From Gemmatimonadaceae bacterium (GTDB taxonomy: Bacteria > Gemmatimonadota > Gemmatimonadetes > Gemmatimonadales > Gemmatimonadaceae), in contig JADZDM010000021.1 in assembly GCA_020851035.1 (NCBI GenBank), positions 248,001-312,000 of the forward strand: DNA of 64,000 bases, written 5' to 3'. Below the pieces are notes generated by a model. That model made no database searches and was not told where the DNA came from. It saw nothing but the letters and a program-made list of their open reading frames with translations. Below, in pieces: positions 35,141-45,894 of this stretch (positions are counted from its first letter, which is position 1; each line of letters opens with the position of its first letter). The position numbers were made by a program, and so were the translations under genes.

Positions 35141-36352
35141 GTGGCTGACCGGCCGCCACGGCGCTGGCGACGACTTCTCGGGCGTATCGCGGCCACACTC
35201 CTGCTCGCAGGGGGCGTGGCCGTCGCCAGCGCATGGCAGTCGTTCGGCGACGGCGCCGAGGGGGCACGGCTGTCGCACATGACGCAGTCCCCGCAGTGGC
35301 ACGACGGCCGGTTCCACAATCCAGGGCCGATGTGGAACGACATGGGCGGCGCCATCTCGCGCCTGCTCGATCCACCACCCGCCACCGTGCCCGACAGCGC
35401 CGGCGTGCCGGTGGTGCATCCGACCCGGTCCTCGCTGCTGGCGGTCCCCGCGTCGGGACTGCGCGTCACCTGGTTCGGCCACTCGTCCAGCCTGATCGAG
35501 ATCGACGGCGTGCGTTTGCTCACCGACCCGATCTGGAGCACACGTCCGTCACCGGTCACCTGGGCAGGACCGCAACGCTGGTTCCCGCCGGTGATCGCGC
35601 TCGACAGCCTGCCGCCGATCGACGCCGTGCTGATCTCGCACGACCACTACGACCATCTCGATCGCGCCACCATCCAGGCGATGCGTGGCTGGACCACGAT
35701 GTTCATCGTGCCGCTGGGCATCGGGGCGCACCTCGAGTCGTGGGGCATTCCGCCTGCACGCATCGTGGAACTGGACTGGTGGCAGCCGGTGCGCGTCGGC
35801 GCGCTGGAGATCGTGGCGACACCCGCGCGCCACGCCTCCGGACGCCTGTCACCGCAGTCCGATCAGACGCTCTGGGCGGGCTACGCCATACTCGGTCCGG
35901 CGCACCGTGCCTTCTATTCGGGCGACACCGGCCTGCACGAGACGCTCGGCGAGATCGGCACCAGGTACGGCCCGTTCGACGTGGCGCTGATCGAGTCGGG
36001 CCAGTACGACGCCGCCTGGCCGGACTGGCACCTGGGACCGGAGCAGGCCGTCGAGGCGAGCCGCCGCGTGCGGGCGAAGGCGATGATCCCGGTGCACTGG
36101 GCGCTGTTCAAGCTCGCGAGCCACGGCTGGACGGAACCCGCCGAGCGCGTGCTGGCCGCCGGCCGCTGTCTGGGCGTGGCCATCATCACGCCGCGACCCG
36201 GCGCGAGCGTCGAACCCGCGAGCCTCGCCGGCGATGACGCGGAGCGCTGGTGGCCGACGCTGCCGTGGTCCACCGCCAGCCAGGCCCCCGTGATCGCGAC
36301 GCGACGCGGCGATCCCGCCGATCGCGTGCCGCCAGCGCCCTGCGTGCGCTGA
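35141..36352 (+). CDS. membrane-anchored metallo-beta-lactamase-fold hydrolase (NAPE-PLD/UlaG-like)
   Basis: 403 residues, GTG start. A basic start and hydrophobic helix (RRLLGRIAATLLLAGGVAVA) anchor or export it. The MBL fold shows WFGHSSSLIEIDG, the metal motif HDHYDHLD, a TPARHASGR strand, SGDTGLHE and the late IPVHWALFKL histidine, a set typical of the N-acyl-phosphatidylethanolamine phospholipase D-like subfamily. It is likely a zinc phosphodiesterase acting on lipids or similar compounds in the envelope; the substrate is not certain. It converges on the DsrE gene with only 9 nt between stops. Confidence 0.85.
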   Translation: MADRPPRRWRRLLGRIAATLLLAGGVAVASAWQSFGDGAEGARLSHMTQSPQWHDGRFHNPGPMWNDMGGAISRLLDPPPATVPDSAGVPVVHPTRSSLLAVPASGLRVTWFGHSSSLIEIDGVRLLTDPIWSTRPSPVTWAGPQRWFPPVIALDSLPPIDAVLISHDHYDHLDRATIQAMRGWTTMFIVPLGIGAHLESWGIPPARIVELDWWQPVRVGALEIVATPARHASGRLSPQSDQTLWAGYAILGPAHRAFYSGDTGLHETLGEIGTRYGPFDVALIESGQYDAAWPDWHLGPEQAVEASRRVRAKAMIPVHWALFKLASHGWTEPAERVLAAGRCLGVAIITPRPGASVEPASLAGDDAERWWPTLPWSTASQAPVIATRRGDPADRVPPAPCVR

Positions 36353-36361
36353 CGCGTCAGG

Positions 36362-36973
36362 TCACCAGGGGATGTACCGGAATCCCTGGGACTGCAGGAA
36401 GTCCAGCGCGGTCATCGCCGACAGCGCCACCGTCACGCCGGGCAGCAGCTCCTCGCGCTTCACGCCGGCGCGACCCGCCGTCTGGCCGCAGAGCACCAGC
36501 TGGGCACCGTGCTGCAGCAGTTCCTCCACCAGGCGGCGGCTCGGATTCGGCTTGCCGCCGAAGCGGGCGGCGAAGGCCGCGTCGCTGAGCAGAGCGGTCC
36601 ATCCGCTGCCGTGGAAGACGGCGGCGGCCTGCACCTGTCGCTCGGCGTAGCCGTGCCGTACGTGCAGGTTGTAGAAGCGCGCCGCGGTGACGAGTTGCTC
36701 GTTGACCTTCACCGTGTCACCGCCGCCCACGCGGATCTCGAAGACCGCCTTGAACTCGTGGCTGGCCGGCACGACGAAGGTCGGGTCATCCACGCGGAAC
36801 GACGGCCCGGCGCTCTGGATCACGGGACCGGACGGCTGTGCGCCCGGCGCGCCGGCGCCCTGCGCCGCGGCGGCACCGGGGAACGTGAGCGCGGCAACCA
36901 GGATCGTGAGCGCGGCGTACAGGGTGCGCGGGGTGCGCGGGGTGCGCGGGGTGCGCGGGGTGCGTGGAGGCAT
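36362..36973 (-). CDS. exported DsrE/DsrF-like family protein
   Basis: 203 residues. The N-terminus holds five Thr-Pro-Arg units from a 9-bp tandem repeat, then a signal peptide (YAALTILVAALTFPGAAAAQ). The mature part is a DsrE-like domain: FKAVFEIRVGG, NLHVRHGY, VQAAAVFHGSG and the cysteine-bearing LVLCGQTAGRAG. DsrE proteins bind or relay sulfur; secreted versions with one cysteine are common and uncharacterised. It lies 35 nt downstream of the thioesterase gene and probably shares its transcript. Confidence 0.82.
   Translation of the reverse strand: MPPRTPRTPRTPRTPRTLYAALTILVAALTFPGAAAAQGAGAPGAQPSGPVIQSAGPSFRVDDPTFVVPASHEFKAVFEIRVGGGDTVKVNEQLVTAARFYNLHVRHGYAERQVQAAAVFHGSGWTALLSDAAFAARFGGKPNPSRRLVEELLQHGAQLVLCGQTAGRAGVKREELLPGVTVALSAMTALDFLQSQGFRYIPW
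36922..36968. repeat. 9-bp tandem repeat in the DsrE gene leader
   Basis: About five copies of GTGCGCGGG (plus-strand unit), the last one changed to GTGCGTGGA. In the gene's direction it encodes Thr-Pro-Arg repeated before the signal peptide. Copy-number change would keep the frame. Confidence 0.85.
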
Positions 36974-37008
36974 GCGGGTCACGGTGCGGCAGGGTGGGTG
37001 AGGGGCGC

Positions 37009-37476
37009 TCAGGCGGCCGTCGCGGGCGGGGTGGCGACCGCGGTGGCGCGCACCAGCTCGAGCGCGGCACGCACCGGGGCGGGGATCGGCACCGGGCGCC
37101 GCGTGGCACGATCGACGTACACGTGCACGAACCGGCCCGCCGCGCAGGCGAGGGGCTCGTCGTTGCGCCAGAGCGCCAGTTCGTAGCGCACGCTGCTGGT
37201 GCCGATGTGCACCACGCGCAGGCCGACGGTGACCCGGTCGGGGAAGGTGACGGGGGCAAAGAACCGGCAGGCCGTCTCGACGACCAGCCCGATCACCGGG
37301 CTCCCTGCCACGTCCAGCAGCCCCTGCTCCACCAGCCAGCGGTTCACGGTGGTGTCGAACAGGCTGTAGTGCACGACGTTGTTCACGTGCCCGTACGCGT
37401 CGTTGTCCATCCACCGGGTGTCGATGGTGGTCAGGTACCGGTAGCGGTCGCGGGTCTCGGGGGCGTCGGGCACCAT
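37009..37476 (-). CDS. acyl-CoA thioesterase, 4-hydroxybenzoyl-CoA thioesterase-like hot-dog
   Basis: 155 residues. The active-site region reads TRWMDNDAYGHVNNVVHY, the 4HBT/YbgC-type signature with the catalytic Asp, followed by FDTTVNRWLVEQG and a RYELALWRNDEPLACAAGRF strand. It should hydrolyse a short- or branched-chain acyl-CoA in the cytosol. The start at MVPDAPE avoids a long basic non-family extension. It is divergent from the ArsR regulator (196 bp) and upstream of the DsrE gene. Confidence 0.85.
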   Translation of the reverse strand: MVPDAPETRDRYRYLTTIDTRWMDNDAYGHVNNVVHYSLFDTTVNRWLVEQGLLDVAGSPVIGLVVETACRFFAPVTFPDRVTVGLRVVHIGTSSVRYELALWRNDEPLACAAGRFVHVYVDRATRRPVPIPAPVRAALELVRATAVATPPATAA

Positions 37477-37629
37477 GCGGGCGTCGGGAGTCGGAGGACC
37501 GGGGTGCGGGTCGCGTGCGCATCGGCGCCGGCCGCGGCTGGCGCGCCCTGAGAGACGTAGCGTCACCGGGGAGGTTCGGCAACCGCCCGCCCGTCGTCGC
37601 CCCCCTCTGCCGCCGGGCGCCGGGGCCTA

Positions 37630-37672
37630 TATATTCATGCCTACGCATGTATGCACTCACGTGGAGGTGGGA
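37630..37672 (+). promoter_or_regulatory. ArsR promoter/operator region
   Basis: An AT-rich island within very GC-rich DNA. A TATATT box (37630-37635) is followed by a CATGC-ctac-GCATG dyad (37636-37649) that overlaps GCATGTATGC (37645-37654). GGAGG precedes the ArsR ATG. The dyad fits autoregulation by the ArsR protein (inference); no clear -35 box is seen. Confidence 0.5.
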
Positions 37673-38005
37673 ATGGCGACCAAGCGGATGGGCCCCGAAC
37701 TGCTCGACCTCGTCGCGGACCGCTTCAAGGCACTCAGCGACTGCGCGCGGCTGCGCCTGCTGCAGGAGCTGCGCGGCGGCCCGCGCACCGTGAACGAGCT
37801 GGCGGCGGCAACGCAGATGGCGCAGGCGAACGTGTCGCGACACCTCGCGGTGCTCTTCGGCCACAACCTGGTGGCACGCGAGAAGGACGGCGTGTACGTG
37901 CACTATTCCCTCGCCGACCGCGACGTGCTGAAGCTCTGCGAGCTGGTCTGCGGCCGGCTGGAAAGCGAGCTGGCGGAGCGCCGGAAGGTCATCGCGGGGC
38001 GCTGA
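37673..38005 (+). CDS. ArsR family transcriptional regulator
   Basis: 110 residues with the ArsR winged helix: FKALSDCARLRLLQEL, TVNELAAATQMAQANVSRHL (recognition helix) and the wing KDGVYVHYSL. The classical ELCVC metal motif of alpha-3 is absent. Cysteines are at 24, 89 and 93, so the sensor may be thiol- or persulfide-based rather than arsenic-type. A strong hairpin terminator follows the stop. It converges on the RND efflux operon, whose last gene encodes DUF2892; regulators of this type often accompany such genes. Confidence 0.88.
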   Translation: MATKRMGPELLDLVADRFKALSDCARLRLLQELRGGPRTVNELAAATQMAQANVSRHLAVLFGHNLVAREKDGVYVHYSLADRDVLKLCELVCGRLESELAERRKVIAGR

Positions 38006-38039
38006 CCCCGCGGCGCCACGGCGCCGGGATGCAGACACG

Positions 38040-38075
38040 ACGCGGGGCGGTGAGCTGTTGCTCACCGCCCCGCGT
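38040..38075. terminator. 16-bp perfect hairpin, bidirectional terminator
   Basis: A 16-nt arm (38040-38055) pairs perfectly with 38060-38075 around a TGTT loop; one G-T and one C-G pair extend it. It sits between the converging ArsR and DUF2892 genes, 34 bp and 17 bp from their stops, and is the strongest hairpin in the window. Confidence 0.85.
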
Positions 38076-38091
38076 TGCCTTGCAGCCGATC

Positions 38092-38281
38092 CTACCGGCT
38101 GCTGCAGCCGAACAACCGTCCGGCGCCGAGCATCCGCTCCAGCGGGCAGAACCCGGTGAAGCTCGACTGCAGCAGGTTCAGGCCGACGAAGGCCGTGAAG
38201 CCGTACCAGCCGGGGTGCACGAACCACCCCAGCGCCACCGACAGCAGGATGAACGTCCCGGCGAACCGCCGGATCACCTTG

Positions 38282-38292
<11 letters not shown>
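38092..38292 (-). CDS. DUF2892 (YgaP-type transmembrane) small protein
   Basis: 66 residues. It begins MCNDKVIRRFAGTFILLSVA and has two membrane helices (TFILLSVALGWFV and WYGFTAFVGLNLLQSSFTGF), ending with the CPLERMLG motif usual in DUF2892. Family members occur as the membrane half of rhodanese proteins and beside RND pumps. It overlaps the RND pump gene by 11 nt and is last in the efflux operon. The function is unproven. Confidence 0.88.
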
Positions 38293-41460
<3,168 letters not shown>

Positions 41461-41464
<4 letters not shown>

Positions 41465-42576
41465 TTCGCCGCCTGCGGCACGACGATGGTCTCACCGGCC
41501 GTCAGGCCGCTGGTCACCTGCACGAGGTCACCGCGCGCGGTCCCGAGCCGCACCCAGCGCAGCTCGTCGCGCGTGGCACCGCGGACCATCACCCCGGTCA
41601 GGTCCCCGTCACGCACGATCGCGCGCGCCGGCACCAGGAGCCCGCGCTGCTCGGCGCCGGCGATGCGGAGCACGGCGCTGCTGCCGGCACGACGGGTGGC
41701 CGACGGGTTGCCCACCAGCGCGTTCACGCTGAAGAGGTTGCCCACCGATCCCGGCACCACCCCCTCGACGGTGGCACTCACCGGCTCACCGGCGATGGTG
41801 GCGCTGAGCACCTGCCCGCGGCGCACCGTCCGCACCACGTCACCACCGGCACTCGCCGTGATGCGCAGCGACGAGACGTCCTGCACCACCAGCAGCGGTG
41901 CACCCGGTGCCGCGAAGGCGCCGGGATCCGCCATCCGCGACGTGACCACGCCGCCGAACGGCGCCCGCACCGTCGCGTAGCTCCGCATCGCATCCACTTC
42001 CGCCACGCCGCCCTCGGCGGCGCGCACGGCGGCGGCGGCGCGGGCCAGCCCCGTCTGCGACGCATCGAACTGCGCCTGCGTGGCCGCGCTGTCGGCGTAG
42101 AGGGCGCGTATCCGCGCGGCCTGCGTGCCGGCGTCGGCGTGCATCGCGCGCGCATCGGCCAGCGCCGCGGCAGCCTGCGTGGCACGGGCCGAGAGGTCGC
42201 GCGCGTCGATGTCCAGCAGGGCCTGCCCCTGCCGCACCACGTCACCCTCACGCACGTGCACCGCCATGACGGTGCCCATCAGCTTCGAGGAGAGCATGGC
42301 CTGCCGCATCGGCTCGGCCACGCCGGTGAGTTCCACCACGCCGGCGATCATCGTGTCGCGCACGGTGAGCGCCGCGCCGGCCTGGCGCGCCGGCGCAGCG
42401 GCCGCGTCAGGGGCGTGCGCCGTCTCGGGTGCCTTGGAGCAGGCGGCGAGCGTGGTGGCGAGCAGGAGGAGCGTGCCGCCGGTGCGGGCGAAAGCAGTGC
42501 GATGTGTCATCGGGCCGTGGCCGTGGGCAGGGTGAGGTGTGGCGGCGTGTGGGGAGGGCATGGCAGCGGCGCTCAT
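41461..42576 (-). CDS. RND efflux periplasmic adaptor (membrane fusion) subunit
   Basis: 371 residues. A lipoprotein signal (LLLLATTLAAC-SKAP) anchors it. The core shows the barrel-sandwich VREGDVVRQGQALLDIDARD and its return half RAPFGGVVTSRMADPGAF, with a coiled-coil hairpin between (about 115-190, Ala-rich). The start at 42576 overlaps the TolC stop (ATGA), favouring it; an internal ATG at 42510 would give a more usual signal-peptide length and remains possible. Confidence 0.9.
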
Positions 42577-43955
42577 GGGGTGGCGACGAGTGAGGCGAGG
42601 GCGCCGGGATCGGCACCGATGGCAAGGCGGCGTGCCGCGATGGCGTCGATCACCGCGAAGCGCGCGGCGGCGTGGGCGAGCGTGGACTGCGTCGCGCCCG
42701 CGGTGGCGCCGAGCAGCTCCGCCACCGTGGCCAGGCCACCGGCGTAGCGTCGCGCGACCAGTCGCTGCGCCTCGCGCGCCTGCACACCGGCCTGCGCCGC
42801 GAGATCCAGCCGCAGCAGTGCCACCGTCAGCGCACGCTGCGTGGCGTCGGATTCCAGGCGTGCCTGGGCCAGCGCCGCATCACGGCCGGCGGACGCACTG
42901 CGCGAACGCGCGCGTGCCGCCTGCACCTCGGCCAGCTCCCCGCCCATCGACGGCAGCGACCAGGAGGCCATCACGCCGAGGGTCCAGCTGGCCTTGCCGC
43001 CGAACGGCGTGCTCGGCGTGAACCAGTCGGAGCGGGCGAAGCCGTTCAGGCGCGGCAGGAAGGCACTCTGCGCGCGCTGCAGGTCCACCGACGCCGCCTG
43101 CACACCGTCCAGCGCCGCGCGGACGTCGGTGCGCTGCGTCGCGCCGGCGGCGGGCCCCGTGTCGCGGGCAGCGAATGCGCGGAGCGCGCTGTCGGACGGC
43201 AGCGCGCCGGTGATCGCCGGCGCCGCCTGCGTGCTGCGGCCCAGCAACATGCCGAGGGCAGCGCGGGCCGTGACGGCGGCATCCGCGGCCGCGAGGCGCT
43301 GCGCGGTGAGGTCCAGCTCGTGCACCGAGGCCTGCAGTGCATCGGCCTTGGTCACGACGCCCTGGCGCACCATCGACTCCACCTGCTGCGTGGCGGCATG
43401 CGCCGCCTGCTGCGCGGCGTCGAGCGTGCGCACCTTCTCGTCGGCGAGGAGGGCGCCGAACCAGGCGCGCACGACGTCGGCGCGGATGGTGCTGGCGGTC
43501 CACGCGCCACCCGACTCCGTGGCGCTGACGGCGGCGCGGGCCGCGCGCCGGCCGAGCCAGGCGTCGGCGTTGAAGAACGGCATCTCGACCACCAGCGCGC
43601 CCTGCACGGTGCTCACCGGGGCCGGGGCGTTCAGGCGCGCCGGATCAAAGTTCGCAGCGCTGATGCTGCGCTGGCGCAGCGTGGCCCCGAAGGCGCCGAT
43701 GGGGTCGGTGGTGCGCACCAGTCCCGACTCCACGCGCGCGCTGGGCAGGATGCCCTTCAGCGGCAGGCGGGCGCCGGCGCGGCGCTGGTCGGTGGCGGCG
43801 GCGGCGAGGCGGTTGCCGAAGGCGTGCCCGTCGGCCTCCCGCAGCGCATCGGCGAGCGAGAGCGGTGCAACCGGTGCCGTCGGCGCCGCCTGCGCGCGGG
43901 CCAGGCCCGGCAGCGCGACGAGGGCGGCGAGGAGGAGCACGGGTGAGCGAGGCAT
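42573..43955 (-). CDS. TolC family outer membrane efflux protein
   Basis: 460 residues with a signal peptide (RSPVLLLAALVALPGLARAQ). Two internally repeated helical halves match the outer-membrane-factor family; examples are SLADALREADGHAFGNRL and LVVEMPFFNADAWLG in the first half and SAFLPRLNGFARSDWFTPS in the second. It forms the exit duct of the tripartite pump with the following two genes. GGAG is 6 nt upstream of the chosen ATG; longer starts (including GTG at 44030) run into the promoter region. Confidence 0.88.
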   Translation of the reverse strand: MPRSPVLLLAALVALPGLARAQAAPTAPVAPLSLADALREADGHAFGNRLAAAATDQRRAGARLPLKGILPSARVESGLVRTTDPIGAFGATLRQRSISAANFDPARLNAPAPVSTVQGALVVEMPFFNADAWLGRRAARAAVSATESGGAWTASTIRADVVRAWFGALLADEKVRTLDAAQQAAHAATQQVESMVRQGVVTKADALQASVHELDLTAQRLAAADAAVTARAALGMLLGRSTQAAPAITGALPSDSALRAFAARDTGPAAGATQRTDVRAALDGVQAASVDLQRAQSAFLPRLNGFARSDWFTPSTPFGGKASWTLGVMASWSLPSMGGELAEVQAARARSRSASAGRDAALAQARLESDATQRALTVALLRLDLAAQAGVQAREAQRLVARRYAGGLATVAELLGATAGATQSTLAHAAARFAVIDAIAARRLAIGADPGALASLVATP

Positions 43956-44033
43956 TGCGGACTCCGGGGCAGCAGCGAGGGGGTGCATCCGGCGCCACCC
44001 AGGGGCGGCGTCCAGCTCAATTACGTTCACATA

Positions 44034-44062
44034 TACATATAGACGAATATATTGGACGTCAA
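44034..44062 (-). promoter_or_regulatory. predicted promoter of the tolC-RND operon
   Basis: On the minus strand TTGACG (44062-44057) and TATGTA (44039-44034) are separated by 17 bp. They lie in an AT-rich island that stands out sharply from the flanks, about 80 nt upstream of the TolC start. The alternating ATATAC/ATATATT tracts between the boxes could also hold an operator. Divergent from the M20-like gene. Confidence 0.5.
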
Positions 44063-44174
44063 GTCACGCCCGGCGTTCGCCCACCGTCCGGCCCGCCGCA
44101 CACGCCAGCGCCGGCCCGGCACCACTCGTAGTATCGGCACTACGCCCCACCCCACGACCCCACCTGGAGCAGGC

Positions 44175-45725
44175 ATGCCCACGAACCATGCTGGACCGCA
44201 GGACGATGCGCACGCGGAGGTCACCCGGCGCGATTTCGTCGCCGGAATCCTCGCGAGTGCCGCCGCCATCTCCCTCGGCGCCACCCCCGTCCTCGGCATG
44301 GACGGCCCCGACCAGGACGCCGTCGCCGCCCAGATCCCTCGCCAGCACGACGCGACGGTGAAGATGCTCCAGGACTGGATCGCGCTTCCGGCCATCGCCG
44401 CCGAGAACCGCGGCTATCCGCAGGGCGCCGAGTACATGGCCCAGCTCGCGCGGAACGCGGGGTTCCAGCGCGTCGAGCTCGTGCCGACAGCCGGCAAGCC
44501 CGGCGTGTTCGCCACCTTCGACGTCGGTGCTCCCACCACGCTCGGCGTCTACTTCATGTACGACGTGAAGCAGTACGACCCCGCCGAGTGGAGCTCGCCG
44601 CCGCTGGAGGGACGCCTGGTGGACCGACCCGGCGTGGGGAAGATCTGCGTCGGCCGCGGTGCGACGAACACCAAGGGGCCGCAGACGGCATTCCTCGCCG
44701 CGCTGCATGCGTTCCGTGCGGCCGGAAAGACGCTGCCGGTGAACATCACGCTCGTCTGCGAGGGCGAGGAGGAGATCGGCTCACCGAACTTCCCGCAGGT
44801 GGTGAACCGCCCCGACGTGCTGGCCGCGCTGAAAAAGTGCGTGGGCATCATCATCCCGCTCGGCAGCCAGTCGCTGGATGGCGCAGTGGAGGTGAACCTC
44901 GGCGCGAAGGGGATCGTGGAGCTGGAGCTGGTGTCCACCGGCGAGAAGTGGGGCCGCGGGCCGCGGCTCGACGTGCACTCCAGCCTGAACGCGCAGCTCG
45001 ACAGCCCAGCCTGGCACCTCGTGCAGGCCCTCAACACGCTGGTGCAGGCCGATGGCCACACGCCGGCGGTGGAAGGGTTCTTCGACCGGGTGAAGCCCCT
45101 CACCGCGCCGCAGCGCGCGATCCTCGAGGCCTCGATCCCGAAGAAGAACGAGGCGGGGACCAAGCGGGCCCTCGGCGTGCAGCACTGGTTCGCCGACGAA
45201 TCGTGGCACGATTCGCTGGTGCGCCTCGTCTCGCAGCCCACCATCAACATCGAGGGATTGGTGGCGGGCTACACCGGCCAGGGCGGCAAGACCATCCTGC
45301 CGCACCGCGCCGTCGCGAAGATCGACATGCGGCTGGTGCCGGACATGACGGCCCTCGGCACGCTGGCGCTGGTGAAGGCCCATCTCGCGAAGAAGGGCTT
45401 CGGCGACATCGAGGTGAACATGAGCGGTGGCTACGATCCCACGGAGACCGACCCGGCCTCGAAGCTGGTCCAGGCGCAGCTCGCGACGTACCGGAAGTCC
45501 GGTGTGGATCCGCTGCTCTGGCCGCGCCTCGCCGGCAGCTGGCCTGGCGTGACGTTCACCGGGGCACCGCTGAACCTGCCCGCCGGCCAGTTCGGACTCG
45601 GCCACGGCGCCGGCGCGCATGCCCCGGACGAGTACTGGCTGATCGAGTCGGCCAATCCCAGGGTGGCCGGCATGGATGGCGCCGTGAAGTCGTACGTGGA
45701 CCTGTTCTACGCGCTGGCGTCGTAG
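44175..45725 (+). CDS. Tat-exported M20-family peptidase-like protein with altered metal ligands
   Basis: 516 residues. A twin-arginine signal TRRDFVAGILAS (17-28) ends near VLG. The fold is M20 (carnosinase/CNDP type): ARNAGFQRVELVP, the GRG-x3-KGP region, EGEEEIGS (196-203), a DVHSSLN dimer histidine and a late GAGAHAPDEYW histidine. Compared with active relatives, the first HxD pair is MYD (Met128, Asp130), the bridging Asp in the GRGxxDDKG motif is Asn165-Thr166, and the ISDN aspartate is replaced around IIIPLGS (225-231). Three of five usual ligands are changed, so it may use metal differently or be inactive. GGAG precedes the ATG. Confidence 0.8.
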   Translation: MPTNHAGPQDDAHAEVTRRDFVAGILASAAAISLGATPVLGMDGPDQDAVAAQIPRQHDATVKMLQDWIALPAIAAENRGYPQGAEYMAQLARNAGFQRVELVPTAGKPGVFATFDVGAPTTLGVYFMYDVKQYDPAEWSSPPLEGRLVDRPGVGKICVGRGATNTKGPQTAFLAALHAFRAAGKTLPVNITLVCEGEEEIGSPNFPQVVNRPDVLAALKKCVGIIIPLGSQSLDGAVEVNLGAKGIVELELVSTGEKWGRGPRLDVHSSLNAQLDSPAWHLVQALNTLVQADGHTPAVEGFFDRVKPLTAPQRAILEASIPKKNEAGTKRALGVQHWFADESWHDSLVRLVSQPTINIEGLVAGYTGQGGKTILPHRAVAKIDMRLVPDMTALGTLALVKAHLAKKGFGDIEVNMSGGYDPTETDPASKLVQAQLATYRKSGVDPLLWPRLAGSWPGVTFTGAPLNLPAGQFGLGHGAGAHAPDEYWLIESANPRVAGMDGAVKSYVDLFYALAS

Positions 45726-45765
45726 GGCCGGCGCGGCACCCGCGCACAGTGACGGAAGCAACCAG

Positions 45766-45801
45766 GCTGCCCCGGCCGGCGTCCAACGCCACCGGGGCAG
45801 C
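45766..45801 (+). terminator. 10-bp GC hairpin 3' of the M20-like gene
   Basis: GCTGCCCCGG (45766-45775) pairs perfectly with CCGGGGCAGC (45792-45801) around a 16-nt loop, 40 bp past the stop. A weak T-pair follows only, so rho-independent action is uncertain. Confidence 0.55.
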
Positions 45802-45894
45802 GCCGGTTGCGGGATCCCCGTGAACGGCATTCTGTTTTCCCGGCGAGCCCTGCGCTCTGTCACCACCCCGCCTTCCTCCCCGATCCGACATCGT

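Noticed and set aside
36922-36968. Tetratricopeptide repeat
   Set aside because: The TPR letters are Thr-Pro-Arg tripeptides from a 9-bp DNA repeat, not the 34-residue helical motif.
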